A DNA stretch of 64,000 nucleotides from Bryobacterales bacterium (GTDB taxonomy: Bacteria > Acidobacteriota > Terriglobia > Bryobacterales > UBA6623), in assembly GCA_028819255.1 (NCBI GenBank), contig JAPPMB010000002.1, positions 1-64,000 on the forward strand, in the 5' to 3' direction. Below, one piece after another: positions 30,283-38,883 of the stretch. Within the stretch, counting starts at the first letter, position 1, and each line of letters opens with the position of its first letter. The position numbers and the translations under genes are program-made. Under the pieces are notes generated by a model. That model saw nothing but the letters and a program-made list of their open reading frames with translations, searched no databases and had not been told where the DNA came from.

Positions 30283-32940
30283 ATGCCCACGCTGGATCGA
30301 TTGTTTCTGGCGCTCCTCTTTGCTGTTTCCGGCGGATCATTGACGGCGGAGTCCGGTCAGCAGGCCCCTGCCGAATCGAGCAGTCCGGCGGCGGAGGTGG
30401 AAGCCGATGCCGCCGATTCTTCGGAGACCGACGACTCCCAGAGGACGGACATCAATCTTCTGGGAGAGACATCCTCGGAGGCGGGCGAGAGCCGGCGCAA
30501 CGAGAACGTCCAGTTCAACCTCGTCGACAACAACGCCCTCAAGGAGCTCAACATCCGCCTCGGAACCACCGCCACGATCATCAACGAGTTCGCCGTTGAC
30601 CGGGGCTACTTCGGCACGGAGTACGGCAAGCCTCCGACCCCTCCGGTGCATGCGCCGCCCGGCCGCAGCGGCGGATTTCACGGCGACGCCTTCTGGCGCC
30701 ACAACAACAGCGTGTTTTCGGCCCGCTCGTTCTTTCAGGTCGGGGCCGTCCGGCCTGCCCGGGAGAACTTCCACGGTGTGAATCTCGTCGCCCCGATGGG
30801 GTCTCTCGGTGCAGTTAGCCTGGGTGTTTCCCAGAACAGGATCCGCGGGAACGTGAACGGCAACGTCCTCATCCCATTGCCCGAGGAACGCACTCCGCTT
30901 GCCACGGACCCGGCCACCCGCGCCGCCGTCCAGCGCATCCTGGACGGATATCCCGATGTCCCGCCGAACCGGCCGGACATCGCGGCTCGTGCGCACAACA
31001 CCAACAGCCTGCAGCGCATCAACACGGACTCGTCTCGCGTCCAGCTCGACCGGGACGGGGTCGCGGGCGGAAGAGTCGCCGTCCGGCATGTCTGGACCGC
31101 GCAGAACGTTGACGCATTTCAGCTCGTCACCGGACAGAATCCGGACACGGACAACAGGTCGCATTCCGCGCGCGTGTCTTGGAGCCGCTCCTTCTCGCCC
31201 GCTACGGTCCTGCAGCTCTCGACGGGTCTCGACCGCCTCGGGACCTTGCTCCTTCCGGCCGAAGGAGCGCTCGGCCCGATTCTGCTGGGTGGCCGCGACC
31301 TCACTTTCCTGGGGCCGTTCCCGAACATTCCGATCGATCGGGCGCAGAACCGCTGGCGGCAGGCCGTCACGCTGCGGCATGCGCGTGGCAACCACGAGAT
31401 CACCGCGGGGTTCTCCCTCACTCGCCTGCAGTACAACGGGGAAGAGCCTGACGGCGGCCGCGGGATCCTGGTCTTCGGCGCGAACTTCGGCAACGATGCG
31501 ATCACCAACATCCGCCTCGGGCTGCCGACCCGCATGATCGTCTCGCTGGGATCGACCTATCGAGCCTTCCGCAACTGGTCCAACAGATTCTTCGTCAGCG
31601 ACCGCTGGCAGGCCACCGACCGCCTCACGCTGCACCTCGGCTTCCGCCACGAGCCCTTCACCCGCCCCGTGGACATCACCGGTCGCACCGAACTGGCCAT
31701 GACGTCCGACATCAACAACTTCGGCGGCTCCTTCGGGTTTGCCTATCGCCTGCCTGCCGATGCGGGGGTCGTGCGAGGCAACTTCGGCTCACACTACGGA
31801 GACCTGTTTCCGGTCACCTACGGACAGTCGCGGCTCAACGCCCCTCACACGGTCACCACCGTCATCAACCGTCCCGACCTCGCCACCTACCGGTCGCTCA
31901 TCGACCACTCCAGACGTGACCCGAACGCCCGGTCCAGCCTCATCGAGCCTGGCCCCGACCTGGTTGTGCCGTATGCGCACCAGTACAACCTGAGCTGGGA
32001 GAGACGCCTTGCTGCGGACTGGCGGCTGCAGTTCGGATACGTTGGCAGTCGCGCCCACAAGCTGATCATCACGTACTTTCTGAACCGGGGCCGCGAGGTG
32101 CCCGGGGTGGTCTCCACCGTCGGTAATGTCAACAGGCGCCGAGCCGATCAGAGTGTCTTTGAGCACCTGCTGATCCACAATGGGTCGCGGGGCTACTACG
32201 ATGCAGGCCGTGTCACGCTGGCTGCTCCGAACTGGCGCGGCCTGTCGATCAATGCCTCCTACTGGCTCAGCAAGTCCATGGATCTTGGCGGCTCGTACAC
32301 CAACACGGCGTCCGGTCCCGACGCCCGCGTCGCCGTCTCCCAGATGGAGTCGGAATCGCACCGCGACCTCAAGGGGCTCAGCGACTTTGACCAGCCGCAC
32401 GCGTTTCTGCTGCAGGCCAGCTACACGGTGCCGCGCGACCTGGCTCCGGGGCTGGCCGGGAGGGTGCTGGCAAACTGGACCCTGTCGACGGTGTCGCTGC
32501 TCAAGTCCGGAACGCCCTTCACCGTGGAAACCGGTTCCGACGGTCCGGGCTTCGGCAACGTCGACGGGCGTCGGGGAGATCGGCCCATGGTGCTCGACAC
32601 CTCGGTGCTGGGTCGCACCATCGGATCCCCCGACACGTCCGAGTCGCTTCTGCCGAGCGGCGCCTTCCGCTACATCGACGCGCCAGGCGAGCAGGCCGGC
32701 AATCTCGGTCGGAACACGTTCCGGAAGGGCAAGATCGCCAACATCAACGCGTCCCTCTCACGCAGGTTCCCCGTGGGTTCCGAGTGGGCGATGGAACTCA
32801 GGGCCGAGACGATCAACTTCTTCAACACGCCGCAGTTCGCCGATCCCGGCAAGTCCCTTTCCTCACCGAACTTCGCCCAGATCAACAACACTCTCAACGA
32901 TGGCCGCACCTTTCGCTTCCAGCTCAAGTTTCTCTGGTAG
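30283..32940 (+). CDS. TonB-receptor-type barrel protein lacking the N-terminal regulatory domain
   Basis: An 885-residue outer-membrane barrel protein of the Oar/TonB class. Signal peptide (LFLALLFAVSGGSLTAES), an acidic linker (residues about 35-60), then a plug-like segment with FNLVDNNALKELNIRLG, and a barrel ending LKFLW. Unlike the other three receptors in the window it has no carboxypeptidase-regulatory-like domain, and it is about 250 residues shorter. Late-barrel features are conserved (NYLSWERRLAADW-like, YVGSRAHKL, LPSGAFRYID, FFNTPQFADPGKS). ATG 30283 starts the signal peptide; an ATG at 30271 is also in frame. Convergent with the DUF3108 gene 15 bases away. Ligand unknown. Confidence 0.87.
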   Translation: MPTLDRLFLALLFAVSGGSLTAESGQQAPAESSSPAAEVEADAADSSETDDSQRTDINLLGETSSEAGESRRNENVQFNLVDNNALKELNIRLGTTATIINEFAVDRGYFGTEYGKPPTPPVHAPPGRSGGFHGDAFWRHNNSVFSARSFFQVGAVRPARENFHGVNLVAPMGSLGAVSLGVSQNRIRGNVNGNVLIPLPEERTPLATDPATRAAVQRILDGYPDVPPNRPDIAARAHNTNSLQRINTDSSRVQLDRDGVAGGRVAVRHVWTAQNVDAFQLVTGQNPDTDNRSHSARVSWSRSFSPATVLQLSTGLDRLGTLLLPAEGALGPILLGGRDLTFLGPFPNIPIDRAQNRWRQAVTLRHARGNHEITAGFSLTRLQYNGEEPDGGRGILVFGANFGNDAITNIRLGLPTRMIVSLGSTYRAFRNWSNRFFVSDRWQATDRLTLHLGFRHEPFTRPVDITGRTELAMTSDINNFGGSFGFAYRLPADAGVVRGNFGSHYGDLFPVTYGQSRLNAPHTVTTVINRPDLATYRSLIDHSRRDPNARSSLIEPGPDLVVPYAHQYNLSWERRLAADWRLQFGYVGSRAHKLIITYFLNRGREVPGVVSTVGNVNRRRADQSVFEHLLIHNGSRGYYDAGRVTLAAPNWRGLSINASYWLSKSMDLGGSYTNTASGPDARVAVSQMESESHRDLKGLSDFDQPHAFLLQASYTVPRDLAPGLAGRVLANWTLSTVSLLKSGTPFTVETGSDGPGFGNVDGRRGDRPMVLDTSVLGRTIGSPDTSESLLPSGAFRYIDAPGEQAGNLGRNTFRKGKIANINASLSRRFPVGSEWAMELRAETINFFNTPQFADPGKSLSSPNFAQINNTLNDGRTFRFQLKFLW

Positions 32941-32955
32941 GGCGGACCTCCGGCG

Positions 32956-33726
32956 TCACTCGTCCTCCTCTTCTGCGAGCTGCATGGAGAACGGGCCCTC
33001 CTCGAAGTCCGCCCGGACGAGCAGAAGCGTGTGCGCACTGTCCCGGCCGAAATAGACCGTGAATGCGTGCTCAGACGCCGGACCCCGCACGACCGTCCGG
33101 ATCTCGTCAGCCAGTTGTCTCGCTCCGCCAATCGTCAGCCAGCGTGTCCGGACGAACTCCATGCGGACCCTGTAGCCCGCCCCGAAGTAGACATCGCTGG
33201 GTGGCGGAATGCGTCCGGCAGCCAGGTCGCGGCGGAGAAAGTACAGGTGAGCGAGCGCGTCGCGGGCGCATTCCCCGATCGGCGTCCTCCCTGGCGGCCC
33301 GCGACCAGGAGCCTCCATGTTGGACCGCTCCAGTTCGCCGTCCGCAAACCGCAGGGACTCGTGAACCCGCTTTGCGCCGTGGCGGACATGCTTCTCGAAG
33401 GCCCGCGAGCACATGCCGGCGTCGGTCCATGACACGAAGGCGTCGTCAATCTCGATCTGCGGCAGGCTCGCCCTAAGGGTCATTTCGAGGCGCCAGCCGG
33501 GGTCGAGATCCCTGGCCCGGAACTCGGCCTTCCCCACGGGCAGGCCGCTTGGCCAGGTGATTGTGTATTCGAGGTGCTCGAACTGCGCGATTGCGGAGTC
33601 CCGTTCCTGCGCGGATACGCTCCCGGACGCAAAGGCTATCAGGGTGAGGGCAAGCACGGCGCCGATCGGCAGTCGTCCCCGCTTGGAGGGCGCGGAAGGC
33701 CTTGTCGCGGTAGTCTGGCCTGCCAA
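32956..33726 (-). CDS. DUF3108-like exported protein
   Basis: A 256-residue protein with a hydrophobic signal segment (LPIGAVLALTLIAFASGSVSA) and a beta-rich body (FEHLEYTITWPSGLPVGKAEF, YFLRRDLAAGRIPPPSDVYFG, ADFEEGPFSMQLAEEEDE) resembling DUF3108 proteins of the periplasm. Start: I propose TTG 33726, because GAAGGA lies 6 bases before it and it falls after the stop of the aldehyde dehydrogenase gene (33753). A longer open frame reaches back to 33984 but overlaps that gene and is Arg-rich. It is third in a minus-strand series with the BMC shell and aldehyde dehydrogenase genes, 26 bases downstream, so co-transcription is likely, though a link to microcompartments is not evident. Confidence 0.75.
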   Translation of the reverse strand: MAGQTTATRPSAPSKRGRLPIGAVLALTLIAFASGSVSAQERDSAIAQFEHLEYTITWPSGLPVGKAEFRARDLDPGWRLEMTLRASLPQIEIDDAFVSWTDAGMCSRAFEKHVRHGAKRVHESLRFADGELERSNMEAPGRGPPGRTPIGECARDALAHLYFLRRDLAAGRIPPPSDVYFGAGYRVRMEFVRTRWLTIGGARQLADEIRTVVRGPASEHAFTVYFGRDSAHTLLLVRADFEEGPFSMQLAEEEDE

Positions 33727-33752
33727 GGAGAATCCTTCAGATGGCCGGACCG

Positions 33753-35576
33753 TCAGGCTTCGGTCTGGACCAGGATGTCCCCTCTGGTGTCGAGGTCCCT
33801 CGCCGCCGGCGTGACGATCGTGTGCTTGGCGATGTATATCTTCGCGCCCGAATGGATCGCCTTTCGCACGTCGCCCTCGCAGACGAAGCCGACGGGGCGG
33901 ATTACGGGCGCCGGCGGAGCCGGTTCCTCGGCCGGTGTCGGCGAAGGGGGCGTCGGCGGGGAGGAGGCCTGCCCGGACTGCCATCTTTGCGCCAGCCAGC
34001 GGTCGACAACCGCCGCCACGGACCTGGGATTCGCGGCGGGCCCGGTGGTCGGGGCGGGTTGTCCCGTGACTCCTCGCTGCGCAAGGTAGCGGTCGACCCG
34101 TTCGGCCACGCTGGGCGGCTGGCTCTCGTGGGACGCGGAGGCCGCTGCCGGGGAACTAAAGTCGGACCCGCTCGCGACAGCCTGAAGGTACCGCTTGCCC
34201 TCGTCGCTGACGAAGGCCTCGTCCGCCGACCGGACATGCCTTGCAATGCGCTTCACGTGCAGCAGGTGCATCGGGCCGATGTTGTCGCCGGTCGAGTTCC
34301 CGGCAACCGCGCCGCAACCGAGCGTCATCGACGGGAAGATTCCGGTGGTCATCCCGGTCGAGCCCTGCGGAGCGGGGGTGTTGACCAGCACGCGGAAGGC
34401 CGGCGCGCGACGGCCGTATTCCATGACGTGGCCCTCGTCCTGGCTGTAGATCACGCAGGTGTGTCCCCTGCCGCCGAAGTTCAGCACCCCGACACAGGCC
34501 TCGACTGCTTCGTCGAAGCCGTCGACGAAGTACACCGACAGCACGGGTGACAGCTTCTCCGCCGACAGAAGATGGTCCCGTCCGACGCCCTGGATCTCAA
34601 CGGCGAGTATCCGGACATCGGCCGGCACCTCGAAGCCTGCCATCGACGCGATTCTCTGCGGGGCCTGTCCCACGCAGTCCGGACGGATCCGGAGATTGTC
34701 GGTGAACAGCCGGGCCAGCAGCATCCGGCCCTGCTCTTCGCTGCAGTTGTGGGCGCCGTTTTCCTTGAGGAGCGACCACACTCTCTCGCTGTGCCTGCGG
34801 TTGACCACGATGGTCTGCTCGCTCGAGCAAACCGTGCCGAAGTCGAAGGACTTTCCTTCCACGACAGAGGCGATCGCCGCTTCCAGGTCAGCGGAGTCGT
34901 CAATCAGGACCGGCACGTTGCCCGCGCCCACACCAAGGGCGGGCTTGCCGCTGGAGTAGGCAGCCCTGACGATACCCGCGCCACCCGTCGAAAGCACGAT
35001 CCCTGTCCGCCGGTGCTTCATCAGCTCGCTGGTCCCGGCTATGGTCGCCTCGTTCACGCACTGGATCAGGCCCTTGGGTGCTCCAGCCGCCTCGGCGGCC
35101 TCGGTTACGACCCGCACTGCTTCGCACGTGCACCGGACCGCGCGCGGATGCGGGCTGTGCACGACGGCGTTTCCCGCCTTGACGGAAATGAGGGACTTGA
35201 AGAATGCAGTCGACGTCGGGTTGGTCGTTGGCAGCACCGCCGCCACGACGCCCACGGGCACTGCGATCTCGGTCACGCCAAGATCGGCGTCCTCGCTCAG
35301 GACCCCGATTGTCTTCAGCGGCGCGATCTTCTGATAGAGGAGATCAGCATTGAGCAGGTTCTTGGCAATCTTGTCCTTGACGTTGCCGTAGCCCGTTTCC
35401 TCGACCGCCATCCTGGCGAGGGATTCGGAGTGGGCGCGGGCTGCCGCCGCCATGTTGGCGACGATGTGGTCCACCTGCTCCTGGGAGAAGCCCTGGAAGC
35501 TCTGAAAGGCCTCATGCGCCGATTGGACCTTGGAGCGAACCTCCTGGATGGATCGCAGATCCTTGTCTTCCAGCAT
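33753..35576 (-). CDS. BMC-type CoA-acylating aldehyde dehydrogenase with tandem encapsulation-like helices
   Basis: A 607-residue enzyme. Residues 1-460 are an EutE/PduP-like aldehyde dehydrogenase, which oxidises an aldehyde to acyl-CoA with NAD+ inside bacterial microcompartments. Seen: VLPTTNPTSTAFFKSL, GVGAGNVPVLID and the catalytic Cys250 in FGTVCSSEQT. The tail is unusual: two similar amphipathic helices, SVAERVDRYLAQRG (489-502) and SVAAVVDRWLAQRW (519-532), in Pro/Ala-rich linkers, look like encapsulation peptides in tandem. They are followed by a roughly 50-residue module (558-607) containing AKHTIVTPAARDL, similar to short modules of other BMC-associated proteins. It starts 6 bases after the BMC-H stop, so the pair is an operon. 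Substrate inferred as lactaldehyde or propionaldehyde, not proven. Confidence 0.9.
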   Translation of the reverse strand: MLEDKDLRSIQEVRSKVQSAHEAFQSFQGFSQEQVDHIVANMAAAARAHSESLARMAVEETGYGNVKDKIAKNLLNADLLYQKIAPLKTIGVLSEDADLGVTEIAVPVGVVAAVLPTTNPTSTAFFKSLISVKAGNAVVHSPHPRAVRCTCEAVRVVTEAAEAAGAPKGLIQCVNEATIAGTSELMKHRRTGIVLSTGGAGIVRAAYSSGKPALGVGAGNVPVLIDDSADLEAAIASVVEGKSFDFGTVCSSEQTIVVNRRHSERVWSLLKENGAHNCSEEQGRMLLARLFTDNLRIRPDCVGQAPQRIASMAGFEVPADVRILAVEIQGVGRDHLLSAEKLSPVLSVYFVDGFDEAVEACVGVLNFGGRGHTCVIYSQDEGHVMEYGRRAPAFRVLVNTPAPQGSTGMTTGIFPSMTLGCGAVAGNSTGDNIGPMHLLHVKRIARHVRSADEAFVSDEGKRYLQAVASGSDFSSPAAASASHESQPPSVAERVDRYLAQRGVTGQPAPTTGPAANPRSVAAVVDRWLAQRWQSGQASSPPTPPSPTPAEEPAPPAPVIRPVGFVCEGDVRKAIHSGAKIYIAKHTIVTPAARDLDTRGDILVQTEA

Positions 35577-35582
35577 TGCTGG

Positions 35583-35861
35583 CTAGTCGTCCGCTCCGTC
35601 GGGAAGGATTGGCTCCACGTCCGAGTACGGGGCTGGAATCACATGCACGCTGATCAGCTCGCCCAAGCGACGAGCGGCCGCTGCGCCGGCATCCGTGGCG
35701 GCCTTGACCGCTCCAATATCGCCCCGGCAGGTGACGGTCACGTGCCCGGCTCCGATCTGCTGTCTGCCCTCCAGCGTGACGGTCGCAGCCTTGACCATGG
35801 CGTCGGAGGCCTCGACGGACGCAACGAGGCCCATGGTTTCGATCATTCCGAGTGCCTGCAT
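35583..35861 (-). CDS. BMC-H microcompartment shell protein
   Basis: A 92-residue single BMC-domain protein of the PduA/EutM/CcmK type, which forms hexameric tiles of the shell. Diagnostic: the start [20 protein letters not shown], then [20 protein letters not shown] and [14 protein letters not shown], covering the complete fold at normal length. The short acidic tail ([11 protein letters not shown]) is at the usual variable end. Directly upstream of, and 6 bases from, the aldehyde dehydrogenase. This is the only shell gene in the window: no pentamer (EutN/CcmL type) and no tandem-domain protein was found, so other shell parts must be encoded elsewhere or the locus is a satellite. Confidence 0.95.
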   Translation of the reverse strand: MQALGMIETMGLVASVEASDAMVKAATVTLEGRQQIGAGHVTVTCRGDIGAVKAATDAGAAAARRLGELISVHVIPAPYSDVEPILPDGADD

Positions 35862-35960
35862 CGCAAAAGCCGGGAAAGCCCCGGAGAATTCAAAGTATCA
35901 CAGCCGCCGTGAGCGCTTCAAACCGCAGCCCCTGCCCAAACGGCTCATCGGCCACGCCGC

Positions 35961-37130
35961 TCAGCCTGGTCCGCCGGCGAAGAGCAGGCAGACCGGGGCG
36001 TCGATCGTCAGGTCTGTCCCTGTCGGGAGCAGGGCGCCTGAGGTGTCGTCGATGCGGAACACGGAGATGCCGTCCGATCTCTGGTTGGCCGCGAGGAGGT
36101 AGCGAGCGGTCGGGTCCAAGGCAAAGTGCCGTGGCGATTCCCCTCTTGTGGAGAACTGCCCTGCGGGTTCGATCCGGCCGGTCTCGGCGTCGATCCCAAA
36201 CACGGCGATGGAGTCGTGGCCCCTGTTGGATGCGTAGACGAACTTCCCGGCCGGATCGACGGAGATCTCTGCGGTGGAATTCTCCCCCTCGAATCCCTCC
36301 GGTAGCGTGGAGGCAGTCTGCTTCGCATCCAGCGTGCCTGCGGCAGCGTCAAAGTCGAATGCGGTCACTGTTGAGGCGAGTTCGTTGATTCCATAGGCGA
36401 ACCGCCCCGAGGGATGGAGCGCAAAGTGGCGCGGGCCCGAGCCCGCATCGACTTCCACCTGTGCGGGGTCATGCGGCGCAATCGTCGCGCCTGCAGGATT
36501 GGCGCGATAGACCTTGATCTGGTCCAGGCCCAGGTCGGAGAAGAACGCGAATCGGCCATCGGCCGAGAAGTCGGCGGAGTGCGCATGAGGCCGGTCCTGT
36601 CTGCGGTGGATGCTGCTGCCTTCGTGCTGGAAGAACGAGGCCGCTTCGCCCAGCGTGCCGTCGTCGTTCACGGGGAACGAGGCTACGTTCCCGCCCCTGT
36701 AGTTTGCGACTATCAGCATGCTGCCCGTGCTGTCGACGCTCAGGTGGCAGGGCCACCCCCCTCTGGACGAGACTTCGTTCAGCTTGCGGAGTTGGCCCGA
36801 GGAAGGGTCGAGGGCGAACGAGACGACCGAGCCACTCCCGTCGCCATCGTAGTCGTCGGTTTCCGAGACCGCGTACAGAAAACGGCCATTGGGATGCAAC
36901 GCCAGGAACGACGGATCCCGCATTTCGGCAGCCAGCCCGACTTCGTGGATCTCTCCCGTAGAGGGATCGAACCTGTACAGGTAGATCCCGGCGCTCGTTT
37001 CCTTGGTGTACGTGCCGACATACATCAGGAAGCTGGCATCGGGCGGTTCGCTCTGCATCGGTTCCTCGGAAAGACAGCCTGCCGACACGGCCATGGCGGC
37101 CATGACGCCGACAACTGAACAGACTCGCAT
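35961..37130 (-). CDS. Lactonase-family beta-propeller lipoprotein (6-phosphogluconolactonase-like)
   Basis: A 389-residue seven-bladed propeller of the YbhE/lactonase family. A lipobox (MAVSAGC) follows the signal segment starting at ATG 37130; an in-frame ATG at 37166 would add 12 residues. Family signatures: LYVGTYT-like FLMYVGTYTKETSAGIYLY, HPNGRFLYAVSE, ANYRGGNVASFPV, PHAHSADFSADGRFAF, HPSGRFAYGINELASTV and DPTARYLLAANQRSDGISVF. Members hydrolyse sugar lactones, and export as a lipoprotein argues for an extracytoplasmic aldonolactone, not the pentose phosphate step. It lies 99 bases upstream of the BMC-H gene on the same strand, possibly a related sugar-use function. Confidence 0.88.
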   Translation of the reverse strand: MRVCSVVGVMAAMAVSAGCLSEEPMQSEPPDASFLMYVGTYTKETSAGIYLYRFDPSTGEIHEVGLAAEMRDPSFLALHPNGRFLYAVSETDDYDGDGSGSVVSFALDPSSGQLRKLNEVSSRGGWPCHLSVDSTGSMLIVANYRGGNVASFPVNDDGTLGEAASFFQHEGSSIHRRQDRPHAHSADFSADGRFAFFSDLGLDQIKVYRANPAGATIAPHDPAQVEVDAGSGPRHFALHPSGRFAYGINELASTVTAFDFDAAAGTLDAKQTASTLPEGFEGENSTAEISVDPAGKFVYASNRGHDSIAVFGIDAETGRIEPAGQFSTRGESPRHFALDPTARYLLAANQRSDGISVFRIDDTSGALLPTGTDLTIDAPVCLLFAGGPG

Positions 37131-37445
37131 TCCCCTATCAGAACCCAACAGCGTGCCTGAGGGCAACGGCCCGGGATCAGGATCACGATGGTCGCCACTT
37201 CACGAAGTGCTTCGGGGAATCGCACCCGGACGGGCTGTGTCGCCCCGATCCAATGCGGGTCGCAGTCGATACCGACGACTCTGGAGGTCGGAATCAGCGA
37301 TTATTTCTAATTGGAACACTCTGTTGACCTGTTCCTGGTACGCCTGCTTCGGCGAACAACGCCCAAGGATGTATGATCGGCGTGCACTCGTGGGCGTCCA
37401 CCAGTTGCGTGGTCGAATTCGCAGCGACAATCCGGAGAAGACGAA
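37131..37445. other. Intergenic region, lactonase / carbonic anhydrase
   Basis: About 315 bases between divergent genes. TATGAT at 37372-37377 is a possible -10 for the carbonic anhydrase gene. No other feature is recognised. Confidence 0.35.
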
Positions 37446-38147
37446 ATGACGGATCGCAGAAAACCTCGAAGGAGAGCCATTCTCGGAGCATGTTCGTGGG
37501 CTTTCGCGGTCATTGTCGGTGCCGACGCCGTGCCAACAGGTGCTCAGGTGCTTGACGGCACTCCTGCTGGAGTGCATGTCGCCACCGAGGCGCTAGGCGG
37601 ACTAAGGGCCCGGTCTCTGCAGTTCGAGGCGATGGCCCAAGGTCAGGCGCCTGATCGCCTGTTCATCACCTGCTCGGACTCGCGGCTGATTCCGTCCCAA
37701 ATCACGCAGACCGGAGTTGGCGAGCTGTTCGTCATTCGCAACGCGGGAAATATCGTGCCTCCGTATGACGCCAGTCTCGAGGGAGTGACCGCCACCATTG
37801 AGTACGCCGTGGCAGTGCTCGAGGTGCCGACCATCGTCGTCTGCGGCCATACGCGTTGCGGGGCGATGAAGGCTGCATTGGACCCAACCGGCCTCGACAG
37901 CGTTCCGAACGTCAGGAACTGGATCAAGTTTGCCGAGCCTGCGAAATTGGCGGTCGACGAGTTGTACCCCCATGTCGGACCCGTTACCCGCTGGATCGAA
38001 CTCGTCAAGCAGAACGTCCTGCAGCAAATCGCGAACCTGAAGACGCATCCCTGGGTCGCGGCCCGCACAGCCACTGGGCGCCTGCGACTGGAAGGGTGGA
38101 TCTACGAGCTCGAAAGCAGCGAGGTGCGCCACCTGTCTCCGCCATAA
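37446..38147 (+). CDS. Beta-class carbonic anhydrase with export signal
   Basis: A 233-residue beta-carbonic anhydrase interconverting CO2 and bicarbonate. Zinc ligands are Cys76 and Asp78 (ITCSDSR), His135 and Cys138 (CGHTRCGA), with the family IRNAGNIV segment between. The N-terminus is basic then hydrophobic (RRKPRRRAILGACSWAFAVIVG), about 35 residues longer than the cytosolic type, so it is probably exported. ATG 37446 is preceded by GGAGAAG. Although near a BMC gene, no RuBisCO or carboxysome gene is in sight, so a carboxysome role is not supported. The gene appears intact and monocistronic. Confidence 0.92.
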   Translation: MTDRRKPRRRAILGACSWAFAVIVGADAVPTGAQVLDGTPAGVHVATEALGGLRARSLQFEAMAQGQAPDRLFITCSDSRLIPSQITQTGVGELFVIRNAGNIVPPYDASLEGVTATIEYAVAVLEVPTIVVCGHTRCGAMKAALDPTGLDSVPNVRNWIKFAEPAKLAVDELYPHVGPVTRWIELVKQNVLQQIANLKTHPWVAARTATGRLRLEGWIYELESSEVRHLSPP

Positions 38148-38846
38148 GGTGATGGCGTCCTCCGACAGGTGGAGCAGGCCGGACGGGAGTTCTTTCAATC
38201 GGCCATTGCCGTCGATCCGGAAATCGCCGCCCAAGCGTGGGGCGGGCACTTACAAGGAGACCCGGCGACTGCCGATGTCTTCGACTGGCTCCGGAGCACG
38301 GAGGAATCGAGAGGACGGTCTTGCTCGGATCGTGCCTTAGCGTTCAGGACTGTCGGGCTCCCGTCCGCGGAATCGCAGGGATTCCGCGATCTCCCGAGAC
38401 GTTCCATTCCAGTCACTGCTCGATGGACCGCCTGTCGTCGACAACGTCTCGGGCCTCGACACCCAAATGGCATCGCGGCCGCCCATGTGGCCCGGAGGAG
38501 TCCGTGGCGCCCCTTGGCAACGGTCATCCCGAGCCGGACGCCCGAATCGGAGGGGCGGTGCGTCGGCACGGGGCGGCGAACGAATGGGCCGCGCACCGCG
38601 TTTACTGGTCCAACGGGATCGAAGGAACCTGATCCGGGCTCTCATCGCGGTGCTCTTCACGCTGCTCGATGAGGAGGACCGGCTCTTCGATGCGCTCCAA
38701 TGTCGTGCCGGAACAACGATCCCACGCGACTGGAAGACATGGAACGAGTGGGAGGAAGAGGATGTCGGGATCCTTTCCTATCGAGGGTGGTCCTCTCCCA
38801 AGGCGGATGTCTTCAACGAATGTAGCGAACGAATCACCGCAGCTCA
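38148..38846. other. Gene-poor interval, about 0.7 kb
   Basis: A short plus-strand frame (38169 on) reads sensibly for about 40 residues (EFFQSAIAVDPEIAAQAW) and then degrades. It may be a remnant of a lost gene that I cannot identify. Confidence 0.35.
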
Positions 38847-38876
38847 TTGACCCGTCGATCGTTCGAACGGTAAACT
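38847..38876 (+). promoter_or_regulatory. Promoter of cyanophycinase-like gene
   Basis: TTGACC (38847-38852) and TAAACT (38871-38876) are 18 bases apart. The TTG start codon at 38884 lies 7 bases after the -10, so the transcript would begin at or just before it (leaderless). Confidence 0.55.
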
Positions 38877-38883
38877 CGGCGAC

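Noticed and set aside
35583-38147. Carboxysome reading of BMC-H plus carbonic anhydrase
   Set aside because: No RuBisCO, CsoS or CcmM-type gene is present, and the carbonic anhydrase is divergent from the shell operon and carries an export leader.
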